From contig WGNP01000003.1 in the NCBI GenBank assembly GCA_016124495.1, positions 1-64,000 on the forward strand: a DNA stretch of 64,000 nucleotides, read 5' to 3'. Each line of letters begins with the position of its first letter. The stretch's first letter is position 1. Position numbers and translations under genes: made by a program. The notes beneath the pieces were generated by a model. It did no database searches. It saw nothing but the letters and a program-made list of their open reading frames with translations, and was not told the DNA's origin. Source of the stretch: Hyphomonas sp. GTDB taxonomy: Bacteria; Pseudomonadota; Alphaproteobacteria; Caulobacterales; Hyphomonadaceae. Below, piece after piece: positions 1-6,537 of the stretch.

Positions 1-1
1 A

Positions 2-169
2 GCTGCCACCAAAGTGCTGAACACCAGCCAGCAAAGATGCCGGGTGCACTGGATGCGCAACCTGCTCGGCCGGGTCGGCAAGACGCACCGCGCCGCCGTC
101 GCCGCGCTGGTGAAAACGGTGTTCGTTCAGGAGACGCAGGAAACCGCGCGCGAGCAATGGCGCGGCGTC
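2..169 (+). pseudogene. IS256-family transposase remnant
   Basis: The frame from the left edge reads a QRCRVHWMRNLL block followed by a helical segment ending in AREQWRGV, which matches the conserved middle of IS256/Mutator transposases (usually QRCRVHFMRN, then EQWR). After about base 169 the similarity is lost and no continuing frame restores it, so only about 55 codons remain. No terminal inverted repeat is recognisable downstream. The 5' part may lie outside the window. Bases 170-545 hold nothing else I can recognise. Confidence 0.6.
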
Positions 170-545
170 CCTGGCCAGTCTCTCCTTCCAGAACCTCCTT
201 GTCCGGACGCGAGACCTGGCGCGAGCCGCGCAGGCCGGTCGTATCGCCCCTGTTCGCCGCTGACGCGAGCACCGCGGCGGCGAGCCACTGGTCCAGACTC
301 CGTGCGGACATGGCTCAGCTCCCCCTGCCTGCAGATAAAGATCCGCTGACGGACGGGCCGGCGCCGCAGGTCGCCGCGTGACCTGCAAAAACTCCCGCGC
401 CGACCGGCGTCTCGCGTGACCGCAGGTCACGCCTTTATCTTGCCCTCCAACCTTCATACGACCCTCCTCTTCCCGCACCCTACTCTGTAGGCGGAAGGAA
501 AGATTCTGGTTTCATCCGGGAGGCGAGAACCGATCGCTCGCGGGA

Positions 546-1049
546 TCAGGGAAACCTGCGCCAGGTTCCTTCGATATCAGCCGCCGATGTGACACCCCAA
601 TAGCGTCCATCGAAACTGCCCGCAGCGTCCCCGAGCAGGAACACCTCGCCGCCCTTCAGCGTGATGCAGCCAGACCATGAGGGCAATGCCATACCCGCCG
701 GATCCGTCTCGAACACCTGCGCTGCCTCTGCATCGTTGATCGTGATCCTGCCATTCCCGGAACAGACTCTGTCGCCCTCCATCGCCGCGATACGTTTGAG
801 GAAACGATCTCCAGAAACCTCCACATGGCCGTCTTCGACATAGGCGAGGTCGACCGCGCCTACCGGGATTGTTACGACGACGCCGCGCTCAACTGGCTGG
901 TCTGCACGGATGTAAAAGCCCCGCTCAAGGGACGCGGTTGGATTGTAGAGGACGAGTTCGAATTGCGTCAGGGCGGCAATGCCCAACGCTGCGAGGGCGA
1001 GACCCGCCAGAACCAAACTCGCGCGAAAGGAGAAGGTATTCGGCCTCAT
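546..1049 (-). CDS. S26 family signal peptidase (TraF-like, conjugative type)
   Basis: A 167-residue membrane-anchored serine peptidase. One transmembrane helix spans residues 11-32. The catalytic serine lies in NPTASLERGFY (S40) and the general-base lysine in RFLKRIAA (K85), the Ser/Lys dyad of S26C TraF peptidases that mature pilins or relaxosome proteins of conjugative plasmids and ICEs. The C-terminal half has the GDAAGSFDGRYWG block, matching box E of the family. I chose the ATG at 1049 because the open frame further upstream has no family-like sequence. It is divergent from vapBC and probably a leftover of conjugation machinery, since no other tra genes are visible here. Confidence 0.8.
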   Translation of the reverse strand: MRPNTFSFRASLVLAGLALAALGIAALTQFELVLYNPTASLERGFYIRADQPVERGVVVTIPVGAVDLAYVEDGHVEVSGDRFLKRIAAMEGDRVCSGNGRITINDAEAAQVFETDPAGMALPSWSGCITLKGGEVFLLGDAAGSFDGRYWGVTSAADIEGTWRRFP

Positions 1050-1136
1050 ATGACATTGCGTGAGCAAATCCCGGGCCAGACTTACCCAGGAAATGGCACG
1101 AGGGACCCAGCCTTGACGGCCGAAGCTCGAGCAAGT

Positions 1137-1150
1137 ATATACACGTATAT
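1137..1150. promoter_or_regulatory. vapBC operator dyad
   Basis: ATATAC and GTATAT form a perfect inverted repeat around a 2-base spacer, 17 bases before the vapB start. VapB proteins usually autorepress through such palindromes, so this is the likely operator. Confidence 0.5.
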
Positions 1151-1167
1151 CCTGAGGAATGGGTATC

Positions 1168-1407
1168 ATGACCGTAGCGCGTAGCCGAACCTTCAAAAGC
1201 GGAAACAGTGAAGCCGTCCGGCTTCCGAAAGACGTTGCCTTCGGCGAGGGGGTCGAACTCATCATCGTGCGCTCCGGCGACGTGATGACGATCTATCCGG
1301 CCCAGATGACGGTCACCGAGATGCTGAGCCGATTGCGCGCCCTGCCTGTGCCGCCTGAGATCGAAATCCGCGAGACCGAGCCGCTGCCCGAACGGGACGC
1401 GCTTTAA
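1168..1407 (+). CDS. vapB: VapB antitoxin, AbrB/SpoVT fold
   Basis: A 79-residue antitoxin. The N-terminal swapped-hairpin DNA-binding motif reads SRTFKSGNSEAVRLPKDV, followed by a VELIIVRSGDVMTIYP strand pair typical of AbrB-type VapB. The acidic C-terminal tail should wrap the VapC toxin. An in-frame ATG at 1159 overlaps the Shine-Dalgarno GAGGA at 1154-1158, so the ATG at 1168 is preferred. The vapC start follows one base after its stop, and an upstream dyad fits autoregulation by the VapBC complex. Confidence 0.85.
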   Translation: MTVARSRTFKSGNSEAVRLPKDVAFGEGVELIIVRSGDVMTIYPAQMTVTEMLSRLRALPVPPEIEIRETEPLPERDAL

Positions 1408-1408
1408 C

Positions 1409-1798
1409 ATGGCCTTCATCATCGACACAAATGTTGCGATCCATCTGCGCGATGGCGATGCCGGGGTCGCGAAGCGGCTCGAAGAGCTCGGCGACGGTGT
1501 TCTCATGTCGATCGTCACCCGGGTCGAACTGGAAGGCGGCGTGTACAGGGTTGCGGAACTCTCCGCGATCCGGCGAGCGCGTCTCGATGTCATCATCGCA
1601 GCCATCCCGGCGTTGGCCTTTGACGACCTGGCGGCCGGGTTCTATGCGGCCATTCTCGCTGAGGCTGGCTATTCGAGGCGCAAGATCCTCGACCGGATGA
1701 TCGCGGCGCAGGCGCTGGCGCACCGCGCCACGCTGATCACGATGAATGCCGAGGACTTCTCGGACATTCCGGGACTGGATTATCTGGACTGGAGCTGA
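1409..1798 (+). CDS. vapC: VapC toxin, PIN-domain ribonuclease
   Basis: A 129-residue PIN domain, normal full length. The conserved acidic residues are present: D6 in FIIDTN, E40 in TRVELEGG, D95 in KILDRMIAAQA, and the TMNAEDF end motif (N113, D116). Family members cleave tRNA or rRNA in a Mg2+-dependent way when freed from VapB. It is translationally coupled to vapB (1-base gap). With all catalytic positions intact, the module is probably functional. Confidence 0.88.
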   Translation: MAFIIDTNVAIHLRDGDAGVAKRLEELGDGVLMSIVTRVELEGGVYRVAELSAIRRARLDVIIAAIPALAFDDLAAGFYAAILAEAGYSRRKILDRMIAAQALAHRATLITMNAEDFSDIPGLDYLDWS

Positions 1799-1850
1799 GC
1801 CTCCGGCGCGGGCAGAACTCAGAGAGGCCTGCAGATTGCCCTCAAGGCAC

Positions 1851-1883
1851 GAAAAGCCGCCCCGGAGTCTCCTCCGGGGCGGC
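1851..1883 (-). terminator. Rho-independent terminator of the DUF736 gene
   Basis: A perfect 12-base stem (1856-1867 with 1872-1883) has a TCTC loop. On the minus strand it is followed by TTTTC, placing a typical intrinsic terminator about 25 bases after the stop at 1906. The plus-strand side has no T run, so it serves mainly the minus strand. Confidence 0.75.
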
Positions 1884-1905
1884 CCCACTCAGGGCGGTGA
1901 GATGT

Positions 1906-2229
1906 CTATTCCTTCGGATTCCAGAGGATCACATGGCGGCCTTTCTTGCCTTTAACCGGGGCGAGGTTTGCAAAGATCTTGCGGGGGCCGATCTGCGGGT
2001 CTGCGAGGGTGATCGAGATGTAATCGCGGCCAGAACCTTTGGCCTTTCTCACCCAGCCGCCGCCGATTTCTGTGGCAGTATCCCCGGCGAAGATGCGGTA
2101 GTCCGGCTGGCCTTCGGCGGCTTTCTCCGCGTTCTTCTCGATGCGGATGGGGCTTGAGAGGTTCATCATTGCGAGGGCGCCTTCGAAGCCGGTCTTGGTT
2201 TCGGTGACATATCCGAGTGCGTTGGCCAT
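1906..2229 (-). CDS. DUF736 domain protein
   Basis: A 107-residue cytoplasmic protein of the DUF736 family. Members are single-domain proteins of unknown role, common on alphaproteobacterial plasmids and integrative conjugative elements. The family features seen are the central GGGWVRKAKGSGRDYISITL strand segment and the end PVKGKKGRHVILW. The start at 2229 is supported by GGAGAC six bases upstream, whereas earlier in-frame codons lack family sequence. It has its own terminator and a large inverted repeat upstream, so it is likely transcribed alone. It is a marker of mobile DNA here. Confidence 0.85.
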   Translation of the reverse strand: MANALGYVTETKTGFEGALAMMNLSSPIRIEKNAEKAAEGQPDYRIFAGDTATEIGGGWVRKAKGSGRDYISITLADPQIGPRKIFANLAPVKGKKGRHVILWNPKE

Positions 2230-2263
2230 GGGGGTCTCCTTTTCGTTTCCTTGGCTGTCTTCC

Positions 2264-2280
2264 GGGAACCCTTTGTTCCC
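2264..2280. repeat. Small hairpin upstream of the DUF736 gene
   Basis: GGGAAC and GTTCCC pair across a CCTTT loop, 35 bases before the DUF736 start. It may lie in the leader or operator; no function can be assigned. Confidence 0.4.
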
Positions 2281-2308
2281 GTCGACGCCGGACCGGAAGG
2301 ACGATCTC

Positions 2309-2446
2309 GCGCCGGGCCTGAACCCCACTATCTCTTTGGGGGCGCAACGCAGTGGAGCACCTGACCTGCGTAGAATTTTGGTGCGCGAGGAATGCGCCGC
2401 AGGCGCAGGGGAAAATTCTTCGCGGGTCAGGTTTCAGGCCCGGCGC
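2309..2446. repeat. Nested long inverted repeat
   Basis: The outer arms are 14-base perfect complements (2309-2322 with 2433-2446). The inner arms are 20 bases with two mismatches (2360-2379 with 2412-2431), and the centre holds a further 6-base stem (2393-2398 with 2402-2407). The whole block sits between the DUF736 gene and a possible small gene at 2494. It could fold as a cruciform or a structured RNA, or be a degenerate miniature element or plasmid origin piece. No coding frame explains it. Confidence 0.65.
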
Positions 2447-2493
2447 AGGTCGTCCAGGTCACACGGCAAGAGACAGGAACAAGGGGGCCGGTT

Positions 2494-2739
2494 ATGCGCA
2501 TTGCGAAACGGAAGGCGCCTTATGGCGGGCGCGTTTCGGCATTCCCCCGGAACTCCCTGCCGGCTATAAAGGCCCTTGTGCAGATGGCCTTGCTTCGAAC
2601 GCCCGCAGATGACGCCCCGAAAGAGCCGGGCATGAACAGGCGGCATTGGGGCAAAGCTCGTGCGATTGCTGGCGCCGCGCGGCGACTTGCTGAAGGATCG
2701 CTAACCGCGGTCGCCGGACGCGTCGTCCAGCTTGCCTAG
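2494..2739 (+). CDS. Possible small basic protein, unknown
   Basis: An 81-codon frame starts at an ATG preceded by AGGGGG at 8-base spacing. The product is basic and alanine/arginine rich, with no recognisable domain or signal peptide. It overlaps the 3' end of the orphan ribbon-helix-helix gene on the other strand by about 39 bases, which argues against it. The only support is the ribosome binding site and the otherwise empty 470-base gap. Apart from this and the inverted repeat, 2230-2700 holds nothing I can name. Confidence 0.25.
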   Translation: MRIAKRKAPYGGRVSAFPRNSLPAIKALVQMALLRTPADDAPKEPGMNRRHWGKARAIAGAARRLAEGSLTAVAGRVVQLA

Positions 2740-2928
2740 CAGGGCGTGGCCCGTTGCTGCATCGCCGCGCGCGGCGCGCACCCGGTAGCGCAGTTCGGTG
2801 TCAAACTCGGCCGCGGCGCGGGCGGCGAATTCTTCCAATAGTCGGTTCAGGCTGATACCGCGATGTTCCGCCAGGGCGCGCAGGCGCGCGTGAGAAACGT
2901 CGGCAAGCCTGATCGTCAGAACACTCAT
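2701..2928 (-). CDS. Ribbon-helix-helix (CopG/HicB-like) antitoxin-type protein
   Basis: A 75-residue protein with an N-terminal MSVLTIRLADVSHARLRALA strand-helix followed by RGISLNRLLEEF, the usual RHH DNA-binding pattern of HicB/CopG-type antitoxins. The remaining 35 residues are polar and could be a toxin-binding tail. GGGAA lies 7 bases upstream of the chosen ATG. No toxin-like frame adjoins it: the upstream vapC belongs to the AbrB-type vapB. It is therefore an orphan, or its partner has been lost. Confidence 0.65.
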   Translation of the reverse strand: MSVLTIRLADVSHARLRALAEHRGISLNRLLEEFAARAAAEFDTELRYRVRAARGDAATGHALLGKLDDASGDRG

Positions 2929-3057
2929 GTTGGTTTCCCTTCCGTCTGGCGGGTCCGGCATAGCAAGTACCGGGAACGGGCAAAAGTTCGCCTCATACGG
3001 GTTCGGCGAGATGCGCGCTGATGATCCACACGGCCGTGGGCGCAGCTGCGCGGTCGT

Positions 3058-3462
3058 TCACCGCAACCAGTTCTCGACACGCAGTCCCGCAACGCACCCG
3101 AACTCGCGCACATTGTCTGTTACGAGGGTCATATCGAGGACAATCGCGTGCGCAGCGATCAGCAGGTCATTCCCGCCGATCGGTGTTCCTGCAGCCTCAA
3201 GCCTGCTGCGGACGTCGCCGTACTGGCGGTCAGCAGGCACATCTAGCGAGATCACTTCCAGCGCCCCCAGGACCTGTTCAAGCTGAGCTGTGAGCCGGGC
3301 TGAAGCTTTCTTTGCTGCGCCGTAGCGTAGTTCGGCGGCAACGATCAGGCTCGTCGCAACAGCCGCTTCGCCGATGCTCGCGATCCTGGCTGCCGCGCGT
3401 CCTTGCGGGTTGCGGACAAGATCAGAGACGATGTTTGTATCAAGGAGGAAGCGGGTACTCAC
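3058..3462 (-). CDS. vapC: VapC toxin, PIN-domain ribonuclease
   Basis: A 134-residue PIN protein. D8 (FLLDTN), E44 (VAAELRYG), D99 (IGGNDLLIAAHA) and D116/E120 (TDNVREF) supply the metal-binding acids, closely matching the FitB/VapC subgroup with the GxxD(L/I)xIAAxA helix. The start overlaps the upstream vapB stop by four bases, so translation is coupled. It appears intact and is distinct in sequence from the other VapC proteins here, so the loci are not recent duplicates. Confidence 0.9.
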   Translation of the reverse strand: MSTRFLLDTNIVSDLVRNPQGRAAARIASIGEAAVATSLIVAAELRYGAAKKASARLTAQLEQVLGALEVISLDVPADRQYGDVRSRLEAAGTPIGGNDLLIAAHAIVLDMTLVTDNVREFGCVAGLRVENWLR

Positions 3463-3701
3463 AGGTCAACCGGGGCCGCAAGCGGATCGGGAATCTCGGG
3501 GAAATCCTCGTCCAGCGGTTCCAGCGTTGCCAGCAGGGCGATCAGCGATTGCGGCGCAGCCGCCTCGATGATCAGGCGCGCGCCGTCGCGCCGCATCACG
3601 GCGTCCTCGCCCGGAAGCTCGAACTCCCGGGGGATTCGAACGGCCTGGTTGCGACCATTCCTGAAAATCTTCACGCGGCGTTCTGCAATCACAACGGACA
3701 C
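3459..3701 (-). CDS. vapB: VapB antitoxin, AbrB fold
   Basis: An 80-residue antitoxin whose DNA-binding half reads VKIFRNGRNQAVRIPREFEL, the AbrB/MazE-like hairpin typical of VapB. An acidic, proline-rich C-terminus (LDEDFPEIPDPL) is the likely toxin-neutralising tail. It overlaps vapC by four bases and has a near-perfect palindromic operator immediately upstream. Confidence 0.88.
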   Translation of the reverse strand: MSVVIAERRVKIFRNGRNQAVRIPREFELPGEDAVMRRDGARLIIEAAAPQSLIALLATLEPLDEDFPEIPDPLAAPVDL

Positions 3702-3709
3702 TCCCTGTT

Positions 3710-3731
3710 GGCATATGCCTTAGCATATGCC
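3710..3731. promoter_or_regulatory. vapBC operator palindrome
   Basis: GGCATATGC and GCATATGCC form a perfect 9-base inverted repeat with a CTTA spacer, starting 9 bases before the vapB start codon. Each half contains GCATATGC, itself a palindrome, so two stacked binding sites are possible. This is the expected position for VapBC autorepression. Confidence 0.65.
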
Positions 3732-3814
3732 GCTCAAACCGGCAAGGGGTTGAGGGCCTGTCTGGCTAGCCGTGCCACCTTACCTGAGGCAGCGGCGAAG
3801 ACGCTGCGCCCGCA

Positions 3815-3970
3815 TCAGGCTCCGTGCGCGCTCCGGGCGCGGGCAAGCACTTCCCAGGCATTTACAGGCGCCATAATAGGCTGGTCCTTTGCCGTCAGGA
3901 TGTCGAGGAGTGCGGCGCGTTCTGGTTCACCGAAACAGATGGCCAGCACTGCCGAGGCATCCACGACCAT
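3815..3970 (-). pseudogene. Truncated VapC toxin (N-terminal PIN fragment)
   Basis: Only 51 codons remain. The start MVVDASAVLAI (D4) and the helix with NAWEVLARAR (E40) match the first two PIN motifs of VapC toxins paired with Rv0623-type antitoxins, but the frame ends in TGA where about 80 more residues with the C-terminal acidic residues are expected. No downstream frame recovers them. The start overlaps the antitoxin stop as TGATG, as in an intact operon. The product should be inactive. Confidence 0.75.
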
Positions 3971-4236
3971 CACCGGGGCAGCCCGTCTGGCCCGTAGAGA
4001 TCATCGTCTGTGAGTACGGGCCCCGTCACGGCCAGCGCGTCGATCCGGGCGAGCACGTCCAGAACGCGCTGCTGCGCCGCGGCCTGAGCATCGCTTGCCT
4101 TGCCGGATCCTTCCTGAAGGCGGCGGCGGACGGCGTCGGCAACGACTTCTGTTATCGGCAGGCCAAGCCGGTCCGCCAGCGCACGGATATCGCGCACAAC
4201 GTCGGGGTTACGTATCCGGATCGGTATGCCTGTCAT
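3970..4236 (-). CDS. VapB-family antitoxin (Rv0623/PSK type)
   Basis: An 88-residue protein with the N-terminal IPIRIRNPDVVRDIRALADR and LGLPITEVVADAVRRRL segments, matching the Rv0623-like VapB antitoxins, which have a small ribbon-helix-helix-like DNA-binding domain. The C-terminal tail (DDDLYGPDGLPR) matches the toxin-binding end of the family. It appears intact although its toxin is truncated, so it could act as a stand-alone repressor or cross-antitoxin. Confidence 0.75.
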   Translation of the reverse strand: MTGIPIRIRNPDVVRDIRALADRLGLPITEVVADAVRRRLQEGSGKASDAQAAAQQRVLDVLARIDALAVTGPVLTDDDLYGPDGLPR

Positions 4237-4258
4237 GATGGAAACGAAGCTATCATGA
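4233..4258. promoter_or_regulatory. Operator-like dyad over antitoxin start
   Basis: TCATGAT (4233-4239) and ATCATGA (4252-4258) are perfect inverted repeats separated by 12 bases. The proximal arm overlaps the antitoxin start codon on the minus strand. Confidence 0.4.
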
Positions 4259-4286
4259 TCTGGTACTCACAAGAATAGCTGCGCCC

Positions 4287-4628
4287 GGCCTGATAGACCG
4301 CTATGTCGCGCTTCTCGATGCGACGAAGCTTGGCACGACGGTAAATGTCTTCATCCAGATCAGCCTGGAAAAACAGACCGAACAAATCCTTGATAGTTTT
4401 GAAAAAACGGTCGCATCTATCCCTGAAGTCATGGAATGCTACCTGATGAGCGGCGACTCCGACTACCTTTTGAAGGTGGTTGTCCGCGACACCGAGGACC
4501 TCAGGCATTTCATCGTCGACAAGCTGTCCAAGACGCCCGGGGTCAAGACGATCCGGTCCTCCTTTTCCCTGAAGCAGATCAAATACAGTACGGAGCTGCC
4601 GATCGGGCGATTGACCGATGCCCGCTAG
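4287..4628 (+). pseudogene. Truncated Lrp/AsnC regulator (ligand-binding domain only)
   Basis: The plus frame reads GLIDRYVALLDATKLG followed by a full AsnC-type ligand-binding domain (VMECYLMSGDSDYLLKVVV, PGVKTIRSSFSLKQIKYSTE). This is Lrp from the end of the HTH domain to the normal C-terminus. The first 45 or so residues, which carry the winged helix-turn-helix, are missing, and upstream sequence belongs to the third TA locus. The gene has been cut by insertion or deletion. A short internal ATG at 4431 is available but has no clear ribosome binding site. Confidence 0.85.
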
Positions 4629-4982
4629 AAACCGGTCCAGGGCCGCCCTCAAAACCCATCGGCACCTAAGTGTGGACTATTCAACTTCATCCAGATTGAA
4701 ATGTTAGACCGCAAGCTACAGTGGCGCTTTGATCCCGCAGGGCGCTGACTAATATCAGCGCAGCCGGTGAATTCGGCGGGCTTTTCCAAGGCGATCAAGG
4801 ATCAGAACATCATAAAGAGCCAGGCCCCGGCGCACTGGCCCGCGTCGTTGATCTCAGAACGCCTTACGCCCGGGTGGCCGGAAGCGGCGCCCCGCCGGCC
4901 AACAGGGTTGCAAGCGCAGGAGAATCTACCTAAAGTGACATCTATCGCGCTTCGGTTTCTGCGAAAGGATGACAGATTCTGC
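4629..4982. other. Gap between Lrp fragment and Lrp-like gene
   Basis: This 354-base stretch has no domain-bearing frame. An open frame runs through it into the downstream regulator, but its composition (no conserved blocks, many tryptophan and proline residues) does not resemble protein. It probably holds the promoter of the following gene. Confidence 0.5.
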
Positions 4983-5525
4983 ATGCCTGCCGAAACGCCG
5001 CGCCGGTCTGGCGCACCTGCCCGGCCGCCTGTCTATGCGCCTTCCGGGATGCAGCTCGACGAGAATGACCTCAAACTGCTTCATCTACTGCAGGAAGGCG
5101 CCGGGGAGCCGATCAGGACGCTGGATGAGCGGATCGCGCTACAGCACAATAGCACGCTTCACCGGATCAACCGTCTTGAGGATTCCGGCGCGATCCTCCG
5201 CTACATGGCCGATATCGAAGAGGGCATCTTCGGGACCTGGCTCTTTTACGGTGTGCAGATTACTTTGACTCAGGCGGACCGCGCCAATAGCAGCCGGCTG
5301 GAAGCAGCGATCAAGGCTGCGCCCGAAATCACCGAAGCGGCGGAACCGGTCGGTGTCTTTGACTGGACAGTGAGGATAACGCTGCAGAAGCCAGCGGACT
5401 GGGCGCAACTGCAGACGAATATCGATCCGTCTACGGACTTTATACAGACCGCGCACCTGCATCCTCTCGGACGGGTAAAAAAGCAGATGAGCCCCCACCT
5501 GCTGTTCATTGAGGAAACGGTATGA
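4983..5525 (+). CDS. Lrp/AsnC family transcriptional regulator
   Basis: The product is 180 residues from the ATG at 4983, or 158 from the ATG at 5049, where family similarity begins (MQLDENDLKLLHLLQEGAG). The helix-turn-helix covers LDERIALQHNSTLHRINRLEDSG, followed by an effector domain with a diverged beta-alpha-beta pattern. AAAGGA lies upstream of 4983 at a rather long spacing; neither start is decisive. Lrp proteins sense amino acids and usually regulate a neighbouring transport or catabolic gene, but none is adjacent here. It differs from the truncated Lrp upstream. Confidence 0.75.
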   Translation: MPAETPRRSGAPARPPVYAPSGMQLDENDLKLLHLLQEGAGEPIRTLDERIALQHNSTLHRINRLEDSGAILRYMADIEEGIFGTWLFYGVQITLTQADRANSSRLEAAIKAAPEITEAAEPVGVFDWTVRITLQKPADWAQLQTNIDPSTDFIQTAHLHPLGRVKKQMSPHLLFIEETV

Positions 5526-5601
5526 CCATGCGGGTCCAGGTGCATGTTTTAATTGATAGCACGTGCGGCCTTCGGCGCGCCAAAGTGTTCGGGAGGCGAA
5601 C

Positions 5602-5973
5602 ATGAATGGCGACCGGCAGCCCGTTGAGGCAGACATGGTGGTCGGCGCAAACATTCGCAGGCTGCGCCGCGAACTTGGCCTGACGCTTCAGGAGTTCGCA
5701 TGCCGGCTCGACATCCGCCACCAGCAACTCCAGAAATACGAGACAGGGAGCAACCGGGTCTCTGCCGGCGTTCTTTACGTGATGGCCCGTGCATTCAGCG
5801 TCCCCGTGGATGCACTGTTCGAAGGCGTTGATGACACACCAGGTTTGGACGAGCCAACGAAGGCGCTCAAGCTTGCGCGCATCAAATGCCGCATGCTCGT
5901 GGACCGCGCGTCATGCGCAACCGTACTGACCTCGATGGCGAAGGTACTTGGCGCAATGCAGGATACCGACTGA
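5602..5973 (+). CDS. XRE-family HTH regulator
   Basis: A 123-residue protein with a Cro/CI-type helix-turn-helix (VGANIRRLRRELGLTLQEFA, then DIRHQQLQKYETGSNRVSAG and LYVMARAFSVPVDALF). The C-terminal 40 residues (KLARIKCRMLVDRASCATVL) form a helical extension of unknown role. This layout is common in alphaproteobacterial XRE regulators. GGGAGG at 5591-5596 fixes the start. No partner gene is evident; the next sequence is an IS remnant. Confidence 0.85.
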   Translation: MNGDRQPVEADMVVGANIRRLRRELGLTLQEFACRLDIRHQQLQKYETGSNRVSAGVLYVMARAFSVPVDALFEGVDDTPGLDEPTKALKLARIKCRMLVDRASCATVLTSMAKVLGAMQDTD

Positions 5974-6118
5974 TCCCTGCTGCGCGAATTTTATCAAGGC
6001 GTGCCTGCGCCGGATCCCGGTGTGCACCTGCGCCGCGGGCCGGGCGGTATCCGTCGTCAGGCATTTTGAGACTGAAGGCTGTCTGACTTAAGGAGAGTCT
6101 GGACCTTCTTAGTTTGAG

Positions 6119-6346
6119 TTAAGAAGCAGTGGTGGCGTGCTGCAAGCACCGTAGTTTCATCGTCCTCCTTTTGATCTTTTTGCGTTCGAGCAGGATTGTC
6201 TGGCACCGGCCGGTGTAGACATCGGCCGGGGTGAGATTTTTTCTGGCTCTCATGATAGCGCTGATGGTTGTCGTGTGCGACGAAGGCAGCGACCTGCGCT
6301 TCGAGATCTCCGGTCAGGAAGTAATTCTCCAGTAGCATCCGGTTAT
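6119..6346 (-). pseudogene. IS3-family transposase (OrfB) C-terminal remnant
   Basis: The minus frame reads NNRMLLENYFLTGDLEAQ and NHQRYHES, the conserved C-terminal block of IS3-family integrase-type transposases. A frameshift in the A-run just after YHES moves the remainder (LTPADVYTGRCQTILLERKK) into another frame, ending at the TAA at 6119-6121. The DDE-bearing N-terminal part is absent. The element end is probably within 6060-6118, but I cannot fix its inverted repeat. Confidence 0.8.
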
Positions 6347-6425
6347 TCCGAGCCTTAACCGGGGCACCAGTGGGTCACGGGCATTTTTGTCTTTCAGGAC
6401 ACTCGACTTAACGCATTGTTTTTTG

Positions 6426-6453
6426 TGGTGCCGGCGACAGGACTCGAGCCCGT
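6426..6453 (-). other. tRNA 3'-end-like sequence, minus strand
   Basis: On the minus strand, ACGGG-CTCGAGT-CCTGT gives a 5-base T-stem with a 7-base loop, followed by CGCCGGC and ACCA at the expected positions. The loop begins CT rather than TT. No matching 5' half (GCCGGCG acceptor strand) exists upstream on this strand, so it is at most a fragment. Confidence 0.35.
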
Positions 6454-6479
6454 GCCCCCCCATTAGAAAGTTAGAAGCC

Positions 6480-6507
6480 GGAGGTTCGAATCCTCTCACT
6501 CCGACCA
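6480..6507 (+). other. tRNA 3' fragment (tRNA-Pro-like), probable att scar
   Basis: GGAGG-TTCGAAT-CCTCT forms a canonical T-arm and is followed by the acceptor strand CACTCCG and ACCA. A CGGAGTG 5' acceptor strand, as in alphaproteobacterial tRNA-Pro, would pair with it, but it is not found upstream, nor are D and anticodon arms. Island integrases commonly duplicate a tRNA 3' end like this. Core chromosomal genes begin immediately to the right, and mobile DNA lies to the left. Confidence 0.6.
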
Positions 6508-6537
6508 TCTTTTCGCCCCCCTGCAAAAGTTCTCAAT

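Noticed and set aside
4233..4652. A 139-codon minus-strand frame
   Set aside because: It is antisense to the Lrp ligand-binding domain, which reads cleanly on the plus strand.
6314..6526. A minus-strand frame with VGVRGFEPPAS
   Set aside because: This string is a well-known artefact of translating the antisense of tRNA 3' ends.
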